A DNA stretch of 11,711 bases from Onstottus_A sp049273835 (GCA_049273835.1 JBASRM010000446.1:1-11711), one strand, 5' to 3'; counted from the stretch's first letter, positions 1 through 6,746 are shown. Made by a program: numbers and translations. Notes: generated from the sequence alone by a model not told the origin.

Positions 1-149
1 GCCGGTGGTGTCCCCCGGGGATCAGGGTTGTATCGTCGCAGGTTGAAACTGAAGCACCACACGGCTGAAGCCGGTGGTGTCCCCCCGGGATCAGGGTTGT
101 ATCGTCGCAGATTGAAACTGAAGCACCACGCGGCTGAAGCCGGTGGTGT
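1..149. repeat. 69-bp tandem repeat (about 2.2 copies) with a conserved hairpin
   Basis: Units start at 1, 70 and 139 (the last partial), giving an exact 69-bp period; the array may continue beyond the left edge. Units 1 and 2 differ at only a few bases. Each junction forms a hairpin: CACCAC, a one-base bulge (A at 61, G at 130), CGGC, loop TGAA, then GCCG and GTGGTG (55-79 and 124-148). Because 69 is a multiple of three, one plus-strand frame reads through as a 23-residue periodic peptide; I treat this as a by-product. The array starts 18 bases past the stop of the minus-strand M14 gene, so the hairpin at 124-148 would lie in that transcript's 3' end. It has only a weak T-rich stretch after it, so a terminator role is possible but not shown. 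A 12-base perfect palindrome (GAAGAGCTCTTC, 151-162) lies between array and gene. Confidence 0.9.
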
Positions 150-166
150 TGAAGAGCTCTTCTTCT

Positions 167-2953
167 CTACTTGTCCTGGCCGTCTGCGCTTTGATCAGGT
201 TTTCTCGCGGTGGGCTTGATGTCATTGAAATTCAGCACGGCGTTGAACAGCATGTTGAACTCTCCAAAGTTCTGCCATCGATAACACGGGTTTGTTGAGA
301 ACAGCATTACGCGGCCCCGGCCTACCGGAACATCCACAATCGCCGGCCGGTTGCGAATCTCAGTCGCTCCCTTCATCAATCCACTTAGCACCGATTTGTC
401 GCCGCCTGGAAACCGCATCAGTACCTGGCTCCCGCGATCACGCTCAGGCACTTGAAGCAACGGGCCGTTTGCGTAACGCACCGGGACAGTCTTATGCGAA
501 TAGCCATAGAAAAGCGGGTGTGTCGTCTGAAGTATCTCGGCTTCCACGATTGGTCCGGGCGCGTAGAACTGCGGGGAGGTCCTGCCCGCGTCGATCGTTC
601 GCGTCAGACCGAACTCGGGCGGGAAGAAACTCGCGCTTCCCATGGTTATCAATAGCCCCCCGGCGTTGATGAATTTCTCGAACTCCGCGACGCCGGCGAT
701 ACCCATGCCCCCGGTGATATCATCCGACTCGCCGTACACGCCAAGGTTTTTGAATCGCTCTGTTTTTGTGTACGCGATCGGTTTGCTCTTGGGCTCGAGA
801 TCATAAACAAGGCCCTTTCCTCCGCGCCCCTGATTGGGCACGACTATGACATCATAGGTAGCGCGCAAATCCCCCTTTTTCACTCGCTCCTTGTAAATCA
901 GATCGAACGGCACCTGGAACTTGTCTAGCGCGTGCCGGACCCAACCCACTTCCTGCGTGTTGCCCCAGGTGCTGTAGATCGCAAGCCGGGGGAGATCCAG
1001 TTCGTGCCTCGGCACTTCAGGCAATCGCGCGAGCGCCGTCGCGCTCAATCCGAGCGCTTCGACCGACGCTCTGACCGCGGCGTGAACATCCTTGCCGCTC
1101 TGATTGGCCGGCACAATAAAAGACCCCGCCGGGAAGTCTGTGTTCCCTTCTTTGAATGGCTGCTCGACAGTCTCCACCTTGAGGTCTTTCAGGCGGTATC
1201 GCAGCGTGATCATGTTGTTCGAGCCGTAGTGTGCGATTGCATACGCGGCCGAAGCCCGGCCACCCGATACCGTTCCCTTGACCTCGAGCTTGTCTACCGG
1301 CTGAACGGCGATGTCCAGAATCGACTTGTCCGCGATTTCTTTAACCTCTGCGTGACTCATCAACCCCATCGTCCAACCGGTGTCGTCATAGGTGCGAAGG
1401 TTCTGATCGGGAAAGTCCTGTTTTTCGAGAAGGATCTTTGCGAGCCTGCCGTATGGCTGATCGCGCTTAATGACCAGCGACCCGGCAGGGAACGTTCCTT
1501 CGTTGACTTTGATATCGGCGGTTGCGCGGCCAATCTCGATGCCCTGGATTCGAAGCGTGTTTGCAAGCAAAGCCACACGGGTTGGGTCGCGCTGGCCAGC
1601 CGGAATCACGTAAGCGAACGGCGCGTCTTTCTTACCGGATTCGATCGAATTGCGGCTCTTGCGATAGAAGTTTTCGAGAATGACTTTTGGAAACGAGGCG
1701 GTGAGCTGAAGAGCCGACAGCACGCCGGTCTGCATGTAGTTGGTGTTGTTGCGCATCGACCAGACTACTTCCTTGTAAGGCGGGAGCGGGCGATACCATT
1801 CGCGGCTTGTAGGGCTTATGCGTCCGCCGCCGGTCGCTTCACCCGAATCCACTTTCCGCTTCATCGTGTTTGCGCCCCCGTTGCCGAAAGTCTCGTACAT
1901 CCGCAACATGCCGTTGTGGTTTGAAGACATGAACCCGAGATAACCAGGCGACCACATGTCCACAAAAGCGTGGGTCCAGACGCCCGGCATTCCGTACTTG
2001 ATCATCTGCGTCATTTCAAAGTTTGAAAACCACGGCAGTTCCGCGTACAGGATTGGATCGAGGGTCGGGTTTTGTGGTGCCTGGCCGCTGAAGGTGTACA
2101 AAAACGGCACCGACTCGTGGAGCTCGTGCATGATCGGGGGATGCCATTGCAAGTACCAGTCGATCAGCGTTCGCATCGTCGCTTGAGAGTAATTTATGTC
2201 TCGATTGTTGTCGTGGAAGACGTACTTGCCCCAATAGGGCGGCCCTCCCATGCTGTCTTGTTCGCTCTTCTCATCAACTTTGTAACGGTAGTACCAGTCG
2301 ACATAGCGGTCGCGGCCGTCGGGTTCGGCTACCGGGGTGATGGTGACGATCACATTCTCGCGGATTTGGTTGATCACCGGTGAGTCTTCGACGGCGAGTC
2401 GATATGCGAGCTCCATCAGCATTTCCGGCGGCCCGGTTTCGGCGCTGTGAAGCCCTCCCATCAGATGATAGATCGGTTTGGCTTTAGAAATGACGTCGCG
2501 GGCTTGCTCGTCGGTGAGCTTTCTCGGGTCCGCGAGCTGGGCCAGATAGGCCCGATACTGATCGATGTTCTTAACAGACTCTTCGGAGCCTACCGCCACA
2601 ACCACGCACTCACGTCCTTCATCGGTAGTACCGATCGAGAAGACTTTGACGCGCGGCGTCTTCGCTGCCAGCTGACGATAATAGTTCAAGACCTCCCCGT
2701 GATAAGTAAGCTTGCCTGGTGCGCCGATGTGATGGCCGAGCACTTCTTTTGGCGAAGGGATCCCCGGAACCTTGGGAAGGTGATCGACCAGCGGGCTGAT
2801 AAATTCCGGCTTGGTGGTCCACTCTTTGACGGAGCGTGCAAAGTCCTGATCCTGCTCCTGCGTTTTTGATTGCCGGGCCGAAACCGAACTGCCGAGCAAA
2901 ATCAGAGCGGTCAGAATTGACGAACCTAACAAGCGAAAGAAGTATGCGTGCAT
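167..2953 (-). CDS. Secreted M14-family zinc carboxypeptidase with C-terminal glutamine-amidotransferase-like domain
   Basis: The 928-residue product is probably an exported zinc metallocarboxypeptidase that removes residues from peptide C-termini outside the cytoplasm. Residues 1-26 form a signal peptide (hydrophobic core SSILTALILLGSSVSA, likely cut after VSA). The M14 domain spans roughly 75-400. It shows the zinc motif GGLHSAETG (H169, E172), the substrate-binding pair in NNRDIN (N250, R251), the third zinc histidine in MHELHES (H276) and the catalytic glutamate in RMYETFG (E354); the H276-E354 spacing matches the family. Residues 400-640 are a beta-rich linker in which FPAGS recurs at 488 and 607. 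About 657-906 resembles a class I glutamine-amidotransferase/ThuA-like fold but has no GxCxG nucleophile, so it is probably not catalytic. I chose the ATG at 2953, not the upstream ATG at 3025, because it has a strong ribosome binding site and directly starts the signal peptide. The substrate is unknown; the family call is firm. Confidence 0.93.
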   Translation of the reverse strand: MHAYFFRLLGSSILTALILLGSSVSARQSKTQEQDQDFARSVKEWTTKPEFISPLVDHLPKVPGIPSPKEVLGHHIGAPGKLTYHGEVLNYYRQLAAKTPRVKVFSIGTTDEGRECVVVAVGSEESVKNIDQYRAYLAQLADPRKLTDEQARDVISKAKPIYHLMGGLHSAETGPPEMLMELAYRLAVEDSPVINQIRENVIVTITPVAEPDGRDRYVDWYYRYKVDEKSEQDSMGGPPYWGKYVFHDNNRDINYSQATMRTLIDWYLQWHPPIMHELHESVPFLYTFSGQAPQNPTLDPILYAELPWFSNFEMTQMIKYGMPGVWTHAFVDMWSPGYLGFMSSNHNGMLRMYETFGNGGANTMKRKVDSGEATGGGRISPTSREWYRPLPPYKEVVWSMRNNTNYMQTGVLSALQLTASFPKVILENFYRKSRNSIESGKKDAPFAYVIPAGQRDPTRVALLANTLRIQGIEIGRATADIKVNEGTFPAGSLVIKRDQPYGRLAKILLEKQDFPDQNLRTYDDTGWTMGLMSHAEVKEIADKSILDIAVQPVDKLEVKGTVSGGRASAAYAIAHYGSNNMITLRYRLKDLKVETVEQPFKEGNTDFPAGSFIVPANQSGKDVHAAVRASVEALGLSATALARLPEVPRHELDLPRLAIYSTWGNTQEVGWVRHALDKFQVPFDLIYKERVKKGDLRATYDVIVVPNQGRGGKGLVYDLEPKSKPIAYTKTERFKNLGVYGESDDITGGMGIAGVAEFEKFINAGGLLITMGSASFFPPEFGLTRTIDAGRTSPQFYAPGPIVEAEILQTTHPLFYGYSHKTVPVRYANGPLLQVPERDRGSQVLMRFPGGDKSVLSGLMKGATEIRNRPAIVDVPVGRGRVMLFSTNPCYRWQNFGEFNMLFNAVLNFNDIKPTARKPDQSADGQDK

Positions 2954-2960
2954 GTTGGGA

Positions 2961-2968
2961 TCTCCTTT
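2961..2968 (-). promoter_or_regulatory. Ribosome binding site of the M14 peptidase gene
   Basis: The minus strand reads AAAGGAGA, with eight bases between AGGAG and the ATG at 2953. This is a near-consensus site and decides the start codon; the in-frame ATG at 3025 has no comparable site. GGAGA here can pair with TCTCC at 2970-2974 (see the leader hairpins). Confidence 0.85.
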
Positions 2969-2992
2969 GGGAGAGTTCTTACGCAAGAACTC
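2961..2992 (-). promoter_or_regulatory. Two mutually exclusive leader hairpins around the M14 ribosome binding site
   Basis: On the minus strand GAGTTCTT-GCGT-AAGAACTC forms a perfect 8-bp stem (2973-2992). Immediately after it TCTCC-CAAA-GGAGA forms a 5-bp stem (2961-2974) that would bury the Shine-Dalgarno bases. The last two bases of the first stem (2973-2974) are also the first two of the second, so full formation of one weakens the other. This arrangement could make translation depend on RNA folding (a simple thermometer or attenuator). The pairings are seen in the sequence; regulation is inference, and the transcript start is not known. If translation really started at 3025 this segment would be coding. 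Confidence 0.4.
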
Positions 2993-3092
2993 GCTGCTCA
3001 ACGCTCGGGTGAGTTTTATCATCATTGACCGTTACTTTCCAGACGCGGGCCCGGCGGTCCAAGTGGCTAACGATCTCAGCGAGGGCAGGTTT

Positions 3093-3132
3093 CGCGCAAA
3101 GACGCAAAGGAACTACGCGCAAAGACGCAAAG
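3093..3132. repeat. 17-bp direct repeat, two copies
   Basis: CGCGCAAAGACGCAAAG occurs at 3093-3109 and again, identical, at 3116-3132, separated by six bases. Within each copy CGCAAAG/GCGCAAAG is itself doubled. It looks like a dispersed intergenic repeat; no function is evident. Confidence 0.85.
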
Positions 3133-3173
3133 AGGTTTCGAAAGGACAGAAACACCGGCCGCCCATCACGCGA

Positions 3174-3199
3174 CCACTGGCCACCTACCACCGGCCACC
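3174..3199. repeat. 12-bp direct repeat, two copies, 14-bp period
   Basis: CCACTGGCCACC (3174-3185) and CCACCGGCCACC (3188-3199) differ at one base and are separated by TA. The surrounding stretch is rich in CCAC/GGCC words, as in a decayed tandem repeat. Confidence 0.7.
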
Positions 3200-3289
3200 G
3201 AACGACATGCAAACCTTCGCGGAATGTGGTTGAATTTCGGGGCACGAATTGAGGCGGCGCGGGCGCCCGGAAAACACGGGCGACCCTGG

Positions 3290-3312
3290 CCGAGATCATA
3301 AAGGGATCTCGG
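3290..3312. promoter_or_regulatory. Perfect 8-bp inverted repeat upstream of the VOC gene (operator-like)
   Basis: CCGAGATC (3290-3297), a seven-base AT-rich spacer, then GATCTCGG (3305-3312). It sits about 120 bases before the VOC start and just upstream of a possible -10 box TTTAAT (3319-3324), where a dimeric regulator could act. It could equally be an RNA hairpin or part of an intergenic repeat. Only the symmetry is certain. Confidence 0.4.
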
Positions 3313-3420
3313 GAAGTGTTTAATAGGACTGGTGAGAACCATCAAAAACAATGAAACGCCGCGCACTCACGCGATGAAGGACAGGCGGTGCCCTTCGGTG
3401 TGTCGTGGCCTTTCCTAATT

Positions 3421-3425
3421 GGAGG
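3421..3425 (+). promoter_or_regulatory. Ribosome binding site of the VOC gene
   Basis: GGAGG lies seven bases before the ATG at 3433. It fixes the start there and argues against an in-frame GTG at 3388, which would add 15 residues not resembling the family. Confidence 0.9.
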
Positions 3426-3432
3426 ACAAACA

Positions 3433-4224
3433 ATGCCAGAGGTAACAAGTCACGCACCGGGATCGTTTTGCTGGGTCGAGCTGAACACCAGCGATCCGGT
3501 TGCGGCGAAGAAGTTTTATTCGGGTCTGTTTAACTGGGAGCCCGAAGACACTCCTGCAGGCCCGGACATGGTGTACACGATGCTCAGGATCCGAGGTCTC
3601 GAAGTCGGCGCGATGTGCCAATTGCAGCCCGAACAAAAAGCTCACGGCGTACCGCCGCACTGGATGTCCTACGTCGCTGTCCAAAGCGCCGACGACGCGG
3701 CGAAAAAGGCAGCGTCGCTTGGAGGAACTGTGATGGCCGGCGCATTCGATGTAATGGATGTTGGACGAATGGCGATCATTCAAGATCCACAGGGCGCTAC
3801 CTTCTGTGTGTGGCAAGCGAAGGCGCATATCGGTGCGCGGCTTGTGGGCGAGGCCGGCACCTTCTGCTGGGATGAGCTTTGGACGACCGATCGGAAGAAA
3901 GCCGCCGAGTTTTACAAGGGTCTCTTCGGATGGGGCGCCAAAGAGGGCGATATGGGCGCAATGGGCGTCTATACGGAGTGGCAGAACGCCGGTCAGTCGA
4001 TCGGTGGGATGATGGAGATCGTGCCCGACATGGGACCGGTCCCGCCGAACTGGCTTCCTTACTTCATGGTTGAGGACTGCAATGCAACTTCGGATAAAGC
4101 TGCGGCGTCAGGTGGCAAGCTGTTTGTGCCGCCGACCGACATCCCGAACGTTGGAAGGTTCTCGGTGATTGCCGACCCGCAAGGCGCGATGTTCGCGATC
4201 ATAAAGCTGACGGGCAACGCTTAG
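3433..4224 (+). CDS. Two-domain VOC (glyoxalase/bleomycin-resistance-like) protein
   Basis: The 263-residue protein is two tandem VOC modules that align with each other. Module 1 (about 8-130) opens with GSFCWVELNTSD and ends with GRMAIIQDPQGATFCVWQ; module 2 (about 139-258) opens with GTFCWDELWTTD and ends with GRFSVIADPQGAMFAIIK. Each has the AxxFYxGLF-W signature. The layout and length fit the cytosolic VOC group that includes mycobacterial CFP32/TB27.3-like proteins, for which no general enzymatic reaction is settled. The strand ends FCVWQ and FAIIK lack the glutamate that usually binds metal in glyoxalase I, so a lactoylglutathione lyase function is doubtful. There is no signal peptide. 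The gene is single, diverges from the M14 gene and converges on the S9 gene, so context gives no substrate. Start chosen by the GGAGG site. Family assignment is firm; function is unknown. Confidence 0.92.
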   Translation: MPEVTSHAPGSFCWVELNTSDPVAAKKFYSGLFNWEPEDTPAGPDMVYTMLRIRGLEVGAMCQLQPEQKAHGVPPHWMSYVAVQSADDAAKKAASLGGTVMAGAFDVMDVGRMAIIQDPQGATFCVWQAKAHIGARLVGEAGTFCWDELWTTDRKKAAEFYKGLFGWGAKEGDMGAMGVYTEWQNAGQSIGGMMEIVPDMGPVPPNWLPYFMVEDCNATSDKAAASGGKLFVPPTDIPNVGRFSVIADPQGAMFAIIKLTGNA

Positions 4225-4234
4225 ACACTTAAGA

Positions 4235-4265
4235 GGGGCGGTCCTCAGTGGCCGCCCCGACTTTC
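4235..4265 (+). terminator. Candidate intrinsic terminator of the VOC gene
   Basis: Ten bases after the stop codon GGGGCGG (4235-4241) pairs with CCGCCCC (4252-4258) across a ten-base loop. A short, imperfect T-rich run (CTTTC, 4261-4265) follows. The stem is strong but the T-tract is weak, so efficiency is uncertain. Confidence 0.6.
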
Positions 4266-4282
4266 TGCGTTGTACCCTAGAA

Positions 4283-4605
4283 TGCCTGGTCTGCGGAATG
4301 CGCCGCAGACTGGACAGTCTACGGTACATCGACCGTGATTACTTCTGCGAAGTGGCCGCATCCACCGCAGCCACGTCTGACGCCGCAGTTCTATCTGATA
4401 CTGCCTGGCCTGCGGAATGCGCCGCAGACTGGACAGTCTACGGTACATCGACCGTGATTACTTCTGCGAAGTAGCCGCATCCACCGCAGCCACGCCTGAC
4501 GCCGCAGCTCTATCTGATACTGCCTGGTCTGCGGAATGCGCCGCAGACTGGACAGTCTACGGTACATCGACCGTGATTACTTCTGCGAAGTAGCCGCATC
4601 CACCG
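4283..4605. repeat. 119-bp tandem repeat, 2.7 copies, overlapping the 3' end of the S9 peptidase gene
   Basis: Units start at 4283, 4402 and 4521 with an exact 119-bp period; units 1 and 2 differ at four positions. The third copy stops at 4605, inside the S9 gene. Each unit holds, on the plus strand, three adjoining inverted repeats: GTCTGCGG/CCGCAGAC (six-base loop), AGACTG/CAGTCT (two-base loop) and ACGGT/ACCGT (six-base loop). These are followed by 29 bases matching the last codons and stop of the S9 gene (4577-4605; copies at 4458-4486, identical, and 4339-4367, one mismatch). In unit 3 the first stem is 4527-4548, the second 4545-4558 and the third 4559-4574, two bases from the stop codon. 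The array fills the gap between two convergent genes. There is no T-tract, so the stems are not classic terminators. Confidence 0.93.
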
Positions 4606-6646
4606 TTGCACCTTTGTCTTTCCTGCTGTGTTTCTCGAACCACGCCATCAGATAAAGCTGCTGAAGCAACTGGTGCGAAGGACGGCGCCACCCGTGATAT
4701 TCATCAGGCATCCGCACCAGCAGCGTGTCTTTCTTAAGCATCTTCAGCGCGCGATAGAACTCTTCGCTCTGCCTCATCGGCGTGCGCAAGTCCGCTTCAC
4801 CGGTCATCACCATCGTCGGCGTCTTAACATTTGCCACATAGTGCAAAGGTGAGCGCACTGCGTATTGCATTGGATCTTCCCAGGGATATTTGTCGAACTG
4901 ATAGTACCAGCTCGCGCCGTCGGTCGTACCCACAAACGAGTGCCAGTTGATCACCGGTCTCATCGAAACGGCTGCCGCGAACCGATCCGTATGACCAACT
5001 ATCCAAGCAGTCAACACGCCGCCGCCGCTGCCTCCGCAGACAAAGAGGTTCTTGTCGTCGATCCAGCCTTTCGCGATAGCAGCGTCAACACCAGCCATCA
5101 AATCGTCGTAGTCCTTGCCCGGATACGAATACTGAATCCCGTTGACGAATGCCTGACCGTAGCCGGTTGAGCCCCGCGGATTCATAAACAACACTCCGTA
5201 GCCGTTCGCCGAGAAGTTCTGGAAAGACCAACTGAACGCGACCGAATACATTGACCATGGCCCCCCGTGAATCCACAACACCATCGGGTATTTCTTGGCC
5301 GGATTGAAATCTGCAGGCTTGATCAACCAGCCTTGCACCTTCAAACCGTCCTTGGAGTTGACCCAAAGCTCTTCTGCTTCGCCGAGTCTCACCCCTGCAA
5401 GCACGTCTTCGTTGACGTCCACGAGCTTCCTGATATTCGCCGGATCCTTCATGTTGAAGGTCACCAGCGTGCCCGGCTCTTTGAAGCTCGACCGAACAGC
5501 CGCAACCTGTCCGTTATTCGCCAAGGAGTAGTCTTGCAATACGTGGACGCCGTCAGTGGCCTTGCGAACCTTGCCGTCGAGCGGCGCAAAGTAGATATGT
5601 GATGAGCCCAGCTCCTCCATATCGTAGTAGACGCCTGACCCGTCTACAGCCCAGCGCACGCCGCGCGGAGAGCTCGGCAGTCCGCCGGCCCACAGTTTCT
5701 TGTTTCCGCCGGCGCTGTCCATCAGATAGAGGCTGGACAAGTGGTTCGTATAGCTCTTCTCGTCATAGCCGGTGTATGCGATCCACCGTCCATCGGGCGA
5801 AACCTGAGCGTTGCCGTCGGGGCCTTTGCGATTGGTGAGCTGTTTGATTTCGAGAGACTTCAGATCAACTGAGTAGATCTCGCTGTCGCCGCGCAGGTAC
5901 TCCGCTTCAGGCTTTCGGATTGCGGAAAAGTAGATCACTCGTCCATCAGCCGACCACTCCGGACCGTTGTGATTGTACTTGCCTGAGGTAATCTGGTGAG
6001 GAGTGCCTCCCAGGGCGGAGTCAATCGTGTAAATCTGAGTGTTACCCATCGGCAGCGGGCCTCTTCCGTCAGCAGCCCAGGCCAGTCGGTTGACAATGAC
6101 GGCGGGCTTTGCCCATTGCGCGTTCCGCGGCCGTTCTGGAAGCTTTACTGCTAGAATCGGATCGTTGTCCGGTTCGAAGGCGGTGAAGGCCAGCAACTTG
6201 CCATCGGGCGACCAGTTTATCCCGGACGGGGCTTGCTCGAGATGGGTGAGCTGAGCCACCTCGCGGGTATCGACCCACAGCACGTGAAGCTGATTCGTAC
6301 CATCGCGGTCCGACAGAAAGGCGATGCGTTTGCCATCGGGTGACCAGACCGGCTGACTGTCTCTCCAGTTGCCGCTGGTCAGCTCTCGGATCCGAGCGCC
6401 GTCCACGTCTACGATCCAGAGGTTGCTGACGCGTTCGTCCTTTACCTTGTCGACCCACGAGCGGGTAAAAACAATCTGCTTGCCGTCGGGAGCGATGGTC
6501 GGGTTACTCACGCTTTCCATATTCATAAAGGTTTCTTTGTCGAGCGTGCCTTTGCCCGAGCCCTTCTTTGACTGGGCGACCGCGCCCACACAGAGCGCAA
6601 GCAGCATCAAGCCCAACGCACTGGAGCGAAGAAGTTTTGTAGCCAT
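4577..6646 (-). CDS. Secreted S9-family serine peptidase (prolyl oligopeptidase / acylaminoacyl-peptidase type)
   Basis: The 689-residue product is an exported serine peptidase of the prolyl-oligopeptidase clan, probably cleaving short peptides. Residues 1-24 are a signal peptide (SSALGLMLLALCVGAVA, cut before QSKKG). Residues about 40-420 form a beta-propeller with repeated SPDGK-type blades (103-106, 146-150, 283-286 among others). The alpha/beta-hydrolase domain covers about 430-675: oxyanion-hole segment HGGPW (460-464), nucleophile S540 in CGGSGGG, D619 in GEADLRTP and H651 in DEYHGW. The triad is complete. The start at 6646 was chosen for its ribosome binding site and signal peptide; a longer TTG reading from 6775 begins inside the promoter -35 box. 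The gene lies downstream of lhr on the same strand, 277 bases away with its own promoter, and converges with the VOC gene. Its last codons are duplicated in the 119-bp array. The exact S9 subfamily and substrate cannot be told. Confidence 0.95.
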   Translation of the reverse strand: MATKLLRSSALGLMLLALCVGAVAQSKKGSGKGTLDKETFMNMESVSNPTIAPDGKQIVFTRSWVDKVKDERVSNLWIVDVDGARIRELTSGNWRDSQPVWSPDGKRIAFLSDRDGTNQLHVLWVDTREVAQLTHLEQAPSGINWSPDGKLLAFTAFEPDNDPILAVKLPERPRNAQWAKPAVIVNRLAWAADGRGPLPMGNTQIYTIDSALGGTPHQITSGKYNHNGPEWSADGRVIYFSAIRKPEAEYLRGDSEIYSVDLKSLEIKQLTNRKGPDGNAQVSPDGRWIAYTGYDEKSYTNHLSSLYLMDSAGGNKKLWAGGLPSSPRGVRWAVDGSGVYYDMEELGSSHIYFAPLDGKVRKATDGVHVLQDYSLANNGQVAAVRSSFKEPGTLVTFNMKDPANIRKLVDVNEDVLAGVRLGEAEELWVNSKDGLKVQGWLIKPADFNPAKKYPMVLWIHGGPWSMYSVAFSWSFQNFSANGYGVLFMNPRGSTGYGQAFVNGIQYSYPGKDYDDLMAGVDAAIAKGWIDDKNLFVCGGSGGGVLTAWIVGHTDRFAAAVSMRPVINWHSFVGTTDGASWYYQFDKYPWEDPMQYAVRSPLHYVANVKTPTMVMTGEADLRTPMRQSEEFYRALKMLKKDTLLVRMPDEYHGWRRPSHQLLQQLYLMAWFEKHSRKDKGATVDAATSQK

Positions 6647-6653
6647 CGTGGTT

Positions 6654-6659
6654 CCCCCT
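6654..6659 (-). promoter_or_regulatory. Ribosome binding site of the S9 peptidase gene
   Basis: AGGGGG on the minus strand lies seven bases before the ATG at 6646, directly ahead of the signal peptide. It supports this start over upstream in-frame alternatives. Confidence 0.75.
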
Positions 6660-6746
6660 GAAAGAATATCTTGAGAAGCTAACGCCGAGACTTCGTTTTT
6701 AAGCGTTTGTGAGAGTGAGTGCCGATGTGTCCACTGCGGCGAAACC

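Larger units (their letters stand above)
2954..3432. other. Divergent intergenic region, repeat-rich, no gene
   Basis: This 479-bp gap separates the divergently transcribed M14 (minus) and VOC (plus) genes and must contain both promoters. I see no convincing coding sequence. It holds the M14 leader hairpins, two short direct-repeat pairs (3093-3132 and 3174-3199), a palindrome (3290-3312) and the VOC ribosome binding site. Candidate -10 boxes exist (TTTAAT at 3319-3324 plus; GATAAA-like near 3013-3018 minus) but neither has a good -35 at the right distance, so I do not call promoters. Confidence 0.6.

Noticed and set aside
28..219. Small plus-strand open frame with a repeating YRRRLKLKHH-type peptide
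   Set aside because: It exists because the 69-bp repeat is divisible by three; it has no ribosome binding site, no family resemblance, and runs into the 3' end of the M14 gene.
932..1924. 330-codon open frame antisense to the M14 gene
   Set aside because: It is a GC-driven shadow. The opposite strand has intact catalytic motifs across the same span, and the antisense product shows no recognisable domain.
2954..3025. Longer M14 start at the ATG at 3025
   Set aside because: It would put 24 charged residues before the signal peptide and lacks a good ribosome binding site, whereas 2953 has AAAGGAGA at proper spacing.
4245..4448. Minus-strand open frames starting MYRRLSSLRRIPQ inside the 119-bp array
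   Set aside because: They are translations of the repeat itself; the same opening recurs per unit in shifted context, with no ribosome binding site or family match.
4283..4605. CRISPR array
   Set aside because: Units are contiguous tandem copies without unique spacers, and no cas gene is present. The same holds for the 69-bp and 62-bp arrays.
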